Source: Cyanobacteria bacterium FACHB-502 (lineage in GTDB: Bacteria > Cyanobacteriota > Cyanobacteriia > Elainellales > Elainellaceae). Taken from it: 64,000 bases of DNA. Below, one piece after another: positions 60,515 to 64,000 of this stretch. The first letter of the stretch is position 1, and every line of letters starts with the position of its first letter. Below the pieces are notes generated by a model. The model did not search any database and was not told the DNA's origin. It saw only the letters and a program-made list of their open reading frames with translations. The stretch is from NCBI GenBank assembly GCA_014695325.1, contig JACJNZ010000037.1:62001-126000 (forward strand), given 5' to 3'. The position numbers and the translations under genes are program-made.

Positions 60515-61657
60515 TTAGAACACCTCCGCTGGATCGGTGGTAACCACGCGTCGCACCGAAATCAGAGCTGAAAGGCTGCACATCACGAGGGTCAGCAGCA
60601 GCACAAATATGGCTCGTTCCAACTCCATTGTCATCGGCAGTCCGCCACTCGTTGCCCTAACCGTCAGGTCATACAGCCCTAGCGATACGGCAAAACCAGG
60701 GATATAGCCCAGAACGGCCAGAATTACCGCTTCCTGCAACACCACACCAAACAAAAAGCGGCTGCGATAGCCCATCGCCTTGAGCGTCGCATACTGCTTC
60801 ATGTGGTCAGAGATATCAGTGTAAAGAATCTGATAAACGATCACCACGCCCACCACACAGGACACTGCAACGCCCATCGTGAAGATGAATCCAGTCGAAG
60901 TCGTGTTAATCCAGTAGTCGCGATCGCGGGCAATGATTTCTTCCTGCGTGTACACCGACACATCCGGCGGCAGAACCCGCTTCAGTTCGACTGCAATTTG
61001 CTGCGGATTCACACCAGGCTTGAGCTTGATCAGTCCCAGGTTGATCAGGTTGAGCGGGAAGGGGTCAAAGTAGCGGCGAAAGTTCTGATCGCTCAGAATC
61101 AGCGTGCCGTCTGCCGCAAACCCGCCACCCATACTGTACTGTCCACCGATCGTAATCTGTCGCCGCTTTGCCTCGGTCACGGTTCCCGTCGTCTGCGAAC
61201 CAAATTCAGGACGCGAGAGGCGATCGATCAGCGCAGTATCGGGTCGTCTCAGTGCCGCCAGATTTTTCGGGTCTTTCAGTTCAGGCATGATGAATACCGG
61301 ATCTTCGGGGTTCATGCCATACACAAAAATAGCGCGATTGCGTCGCGTTTCTGGATTACGCCACTGCAAATAGCCCACATACAGCGGCATGACCCGCTCT
61401 ACTCCATTAACCCCTGCCGCCTGGTAGATTCGCTCGATCGGGAAAGGCTTGGTCGTACTGATTTCTAAACTTTGAGGCGAAATTAGAAAAATTTCTGCGT
61501 CAATCTGCCCGTAAAGAATCGCCGCCGTCTTTGCCAGCGAACCGAGAAACCCCAGATTCATAAACACCAGAATCACTGCAAACGACACCCCCGCAATTGC
61601 CACTAGCAAGCGGTTTTTCTCGTGGGTCAGGTTTAACCAGGCAATCGGGGTTCTCAT
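60515..61657 (-). CDS. DevC-like ABC permease (second of two)
   Basis: A 380-residue paralogue of the permease that follows it, with the same layout: TPIAWLNLTHEKNRLLVAIA, a periplasmic domain with YVGYLQWRNPETRRNR, and the C-terminal VVGVVIVYQILYTDISDHMK with YATLKAMGYRSRFLFGVV. The two permeases are clearly homologous but diverged, so a heterodimeric exporter is plausible. Its ATG at 61657 is 188 nt from the CDF gene. In characterised DevBCA systems a single DevC and a membrane-fusion DevB are used, so this arrangement is unusual. Confidence 0.88.
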   Translation of the reverse strand: MRTPIAWLNLTHEKNRLLVAIAGVSFAVILVFMNLGFLGSLAKTAAILYGQIDAEIFLISPQSLEISTTKPFPIERIYQAAGVNGVERVMPLYVGYLQWRNPETRRNRAIFVYGMNPEDPVFIMPELKDPKNLAALRRPDTALIDRLSRPEFGSQTTGTVTEAKRRQITIGGQYSMGGGFAADGTLILSDQNFRRYFDPFPLNLINLGLIKLKPGVNPQQIAVELKRVLPPDVSVYTQEEIIARDRDYWINTTSTGFIFTMGVAVSCVVGVVIVYQILYTDISDHMKQYATLKAMGYRSRFLFGVVLQEAVILAVLGYIPGFAVSLGLYDLTVRATSGGLPMTMELERAIFVLLLTLVMCSLSALISVRRVVTTDPAEVF

Positions 61658-61844
61658 GCAGCCCAGCCAGAGGTAAGCGATCGGCGATCAAGTGTAAACA
61701 ACTCTTAATTATTCTAAGATTTCCGATCGGTGATCAACTCCCCCAACTGGGGCATTGCGCGGGTGCTGGTGAGCGCGTAGGTGCTGGTGAGCAAAGGGGT
61801 TGTTGCAAATTTTGTTGCAAATAATGCTTGCGGACAGGCAATGT

Positions 61845-62750
61845 TTACTTCAATTTTTGCGATCGTGGCTGATCGATATCAATTAAGATCTCTATTTCAA
61901 CTGCACCGTATCGTTCCCTTAATCGGCTTTCCAGGCGATCGACGATCGTTTTTGCCGCAAGCCGAAACTCGGGACGCAGCAGCAGTCGCATTTGCACAAA
62001 GACCAGCCTGCCAATCATGCCCTGGGTCCGAATATGCGAACAGGCAACGACTCCTTCAAACTGCTGGGCAAGCTTTGCTAAAACCTCTGGTGCGATCACC
62101 ATCTGACGCACTAAAGAAGGAATTTGCCAGTTCAACAATCGCCACAAACTCACTCCCGTCAGCAGCAGCAAAGCCATCGTCAGCAGCGGGTCAAGCCATC
62201 GCAGCCCTGAAGCCACTGCAATAACGCCTAAAATTGCACCGCTCGTCACCCAGACATCCTGCAACATGTGGCTGGCATTCACGCGCAGAATTCCAGTTTG
62301 CAGCACCCTTGCCTCGTGTCGCTCAAACAAAAGCAAACCCCACTGTACCAGCAGCAGCGCGATCAGCAGCCAGATCAGAGCGGGTTTAATTGGGGCGATC
62401 GTTTCGAGGGTGGGCTGCTGCCAGAGGGCATAAAGCTGAAGTAGGGCAATCCCCAGCAAACTCAGCCCTGCAAACCCAACAAGTGCCACCAGCAGCAGCA
62501 CAATCAGCGTTTCGCGACGACGATGGCTCCAGATCGTCCACCGCGTCGATCGAGGAAAAGCCGCTAGCGTCATCAGGCTCAGCAGGGTGCTGAAGCAGTC
62601 CAAAATCGATCGCAGTGCCTCTGCAAATAAACAGAGTGATCGGGTAGTCCAACTTGCCCAAACTTTGATTGCAAAAAACAGCAGCAGTAACCAGAAAGTA
62701 ATAAACAGCAGGCGATAACTAATTTTTGCTCGATTCAATCGCTCCATCAT
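61845..62750 (-). CDS. Cation diffusion facilitator-like membrane protein, atypical
   Basis: A 301-residue membrane protein with six hydrophobic helices and a C-terminal cytoplasmic domain, matching the CDF (cation efflux) family. Helix 5 retains the metal-site HxxxD as HMLQD (with His and Asp), but the helix 2 motif is AEALRSILD, that is Arg where family members have His. The C-terminal domain (VRQMVIAPEVLAKLAQQF..) is present. The His-to-Arg change would remove one metal ligand, so the protein may move a different ion, or none. It lies upstream of the DevC pair and transcribes in the same direction. Confidence 0.75.
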   Translation of the reverse strand: MMERLNRAKISYRLLFITFWLLLLFFAIKVWASWTTRSLCLFAEALRSILDCFSTLLSLMTLAAFPRSTRWTIWSHRRRETLIVLLLVALVGFAGLSLLGIALLQLYALWQQPTLETIAPIKPALIWLLIALLLVQWGLLLFERHEARVLQTGILRVNASHMLQDVWVTSGAILGVIAVASGLRWLDPLLTMALLLLTGVSLWRLLNWQIPSLVRQMVIAPEVLAKLAQQFEGVVACSHIRTQGMIGRLVFVQMRLLLRPEFRLAAKTIVDRLESRLRERYGAVEIEILIDIDQPRSQKLK

Positions 62751-63327
62751 AGGGCAGAGGCTATCACAAGCATAAGCAAATCGCCTGAGGGGTCTTACCC
62801 TCTAAATTGCTGAGTTGAGCGGTTAATTGAAAAGTATCAAAGCTGCGATATCGCCTCCTAAATCCCTTAATGCTGAAGGACTTTGAAACCTAGAGATGGC
62901 TCAGTTTCCTCCCCAATTGGCTAGTCGGGGGCAGGTAATTGTTATGACTTTTCAAACATCCCTATAAAGGCAGACTGGCTTAAATGGGGTGCGATCGGTT
63001 TTCGTGCAGGATTGAAAGTCTTTCTAATTGAGGAAACTGGAAAGCTGAGGAGCAAGGCAGCAGTTTGAATACGGCTTCAAACTTTTCTGAAAAATTGGCG
63101 GGAATTTAGGGCACTCTGAGTTTCATCGACTCGCATGACGAATTGAAATTCGATCGCTAGATTCAGGCTGAGGTTTGCATTAAATCCATGTGCCTATTTT
63201 GGCGATTGCTCTTATCATTAGTTAGGACTTTGTGACAGAAAGAAAAGAGAGGCGAACTGTTCGTCAATCCGTTTCTATCAAAAGCTTCCTGCTCCTTTTT
63301 TCACCTTTGGCTGTGAGGATAAAAACG
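62751..63327. other. Intergenic region with dispersed repeat
   Basis: About 580 nt between the CDF-like gene and the secreted-protein gene. From 62859-62887 lies AAATCCC..TTAATGCTGAAGGACTTTG, a relative of the hairpin at 63881-63905 and the sequence at 51205-51230. The stretch 63190-63320 probably holds the promoter of the secreted-protein gene, with GAGGA at 63314-63319 as its ribosome site. No gene is supported. Confidence 0.4.
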
Positions 63328-63846
63328 ATGGACAAAACCTCAGATGGGCATTCTCGATCGCAGCACATTTCCCGATTTTGGCAGTCGCGATTTTCAAAAT
63401 ATGGGTTAGGGCTTTTGACGATCGCTGCGGTGATGGTTCCTGGCTATCAGGCAACGGCGCAAACCGCGACCCTTCAACCCTCGATTCCCGATACATTTGA
63501 GGATGCTTTCTACTCGAATGCGGGTACTTTTTTTGGCAATCGTAGCCTGGGCGGATCTCTTTCGCTGCTGCTGGGCATTCCTGAATTCCCCGAAAACCAA
63601 ATCGCCAGGGACGCCAGAAGAGTCGATCGGCTGTATCGAGAAGTTTTGGAACAGCAGGTCGCCAGTGACCCCACCATTCGCACCCCCGACTTACCCAATC
63701 CATTTAGCGGTTCTCTGCTGACCACGCCCCTGATCGCAGCCGAAGATCCCATTCCCCCCGCTCCGCCGCCCGTTATTTTCCAGCAGCCAAACTTTGTGCC
63801 TGTTCCTGCGGCTACCCCGGCTCAACCCGTCCCGGCACTGTGGTAG
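63328..63846 (+). CDS. Small secreted protein of unknown function
   Basis: A 172-residue protein with an N-terminal signal peptide (basic RFWQSRFSKYG, then LGLLTIAAVMVPGYQATAQT with an ATAQ-T type cleavage site near residue 45). The mature part is Pro-rich, with TFEDAFYSNAGTFFGNRSLG and GSLSLLLGIPEFPE, a helical LYREVLEQQ and a very Pro-rich end (PPAPPPVIFQQPNF..). ATG 63328 is chosen over a GTG at 63232 because GAGGA precedes it and the signal peptide then starts correctly. A clear terminator follows. No homologue family is recognised. Confidence 0.65.
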   Translation: MDKTSDGHSRSQHISRFWQSRFSKYGLGLLTIAAVMVPGYQATAQTATLQPSIPDTFEDAFYSNAGTFFGNRSLGGSLSLLLGIPEFPENQIARDARRVDRLYREVLEQQVASDPTIRTPDLPNPFSGSLLTTPLIAAEDPIPPAPPPVIFQQPNFVPVPAATPAQPVPALW

Positions 63847-63882
63847 TTTGCAGGATTTGACGAACAGCGACAAACGTAAAAA

Positions 63883-63910
63883 TCCCCCGATCTGGGGGAC
63901 TTTCGTTTAT
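63883..63910 (+). terminator. Rho-independent terminator after the secreted-protein gene
   Basis: TCCCCC (63883-63888) pairs with GGGGGA (63894-63899), loop GATCT, followed by CTTTCGTTTATT. It ends 40-60 nt past the stop codon at 63846. It also matches the dispersed repeat family seen near 62860, so it may be a repeat copy serving as a terminator. Confidence 0.7.
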
Positions 63911-64000
63911 TCCAGGAAAATGCCCTGTAAACACGACTTCATTGACCAGAATTAGCGAAAGCGACTTCTCAGCAGCAGCGAGTTTGTCACTACGCTGACC

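Noticed and set aside
60803..61468. 221-codon antisense frame opposite the second DevC
   Set aside because: No motif and fully covered by a gene with strong family signature.
1..64000. CRISPR arrays, phage genes and insertion sequences
   Set aside because: No regularly spaced identical repeats with unique spacers, and no integrase, transposase or phage structural protein, were seen.

Overview
The window looks like chromosomal DNA from a cyanobacterium, probably a non-heterocystous filamentous (Leptolyngbya-like) lineage. The evidence is the abundance of the cyanobacterial HIP1 octamer GCGATCGC and its fragments, and cyanobacterial genes: zipN/ftn2, ndhS, a crr7 homologue, DevA/DevC-type ABC genes, an HpsJ-like protein and a cyanobacterial exosortase with PTPA-type sorting signals. 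The genus is inference. No transposase, integrase, CRISPR array, rRNA or tRNA was found.

From 171 to 42271 every gene is on the + strand and the region is devoted to cell-surface polysaccharide. It opens with a WcaI-like glycosyltransferase and a protein-sorting cassette: two secreted proteins with almost identical PTPA-CTERM tails, an HpsJ-like membrane protein and an exosortase with its Cys/Arg/His residues. Next come an MsbA/HepA-like ABC exporter and about 20 glycosyltransferases (GT2, GT4, one GT10 fucosyltransferase-like, several unassigned). Among them are three methyltransferases, a DegT/DnrJ aminotransferase paired with a cupin, an asparagine-synthase-like amidotransferase, two left-handed beta-helix acyltransferases, a Wzy-like polymerase and a YdcF protein. 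The block ends with a 702-residue beta-helix protein carrying RTX repeats. Most genes abut or overlap by 4 nt, so the block is probably a few long operons making and exporting a complex, decorated exopolysaccharide. No priming glycosyltransferase, Wzx flippase or Wza/Wzc was seen, so those must lie elsewhere. The locus is eroding in places: I see remnants of glycosyltransferases at 9259-10136, 21922-22100 and 22210-22389, and a broken non-GT gene at 6691-7044.

From 42278 to 48527 (- strand) are a PPK2 polyphosphate kinase, a MATE transporter, an AEC transporter and the division protein ZipN. From 49701 (+ strand) lie pdhA (preceded by four spaced direct repeats) and a crr7 homologue, then a 60-residue zinc-ribbon protein, a decayed coiled-coil gene and a DUF922 predicted metalloprotease.

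From 53429 to 62750 (- strand) are a HAS-barrel protein, ndhS, rodA, an Mrp ATPase, an SRPBCC protein, a YbjN-like gene with a DevA ATPase and two tandem DevC permeases (no DevB), and a divergent CDF-family transporter. A small secreted protein with a clear terminator closes the window. Apart from the surface-polysaccharide region this is ordinary core chromosome.

The most system-like element is the PTPA-CTERM/exosortase cassette joined to the exopolysaccharide locus. A leader with mutually exclusive RNA helices precedes its first substrate gene.
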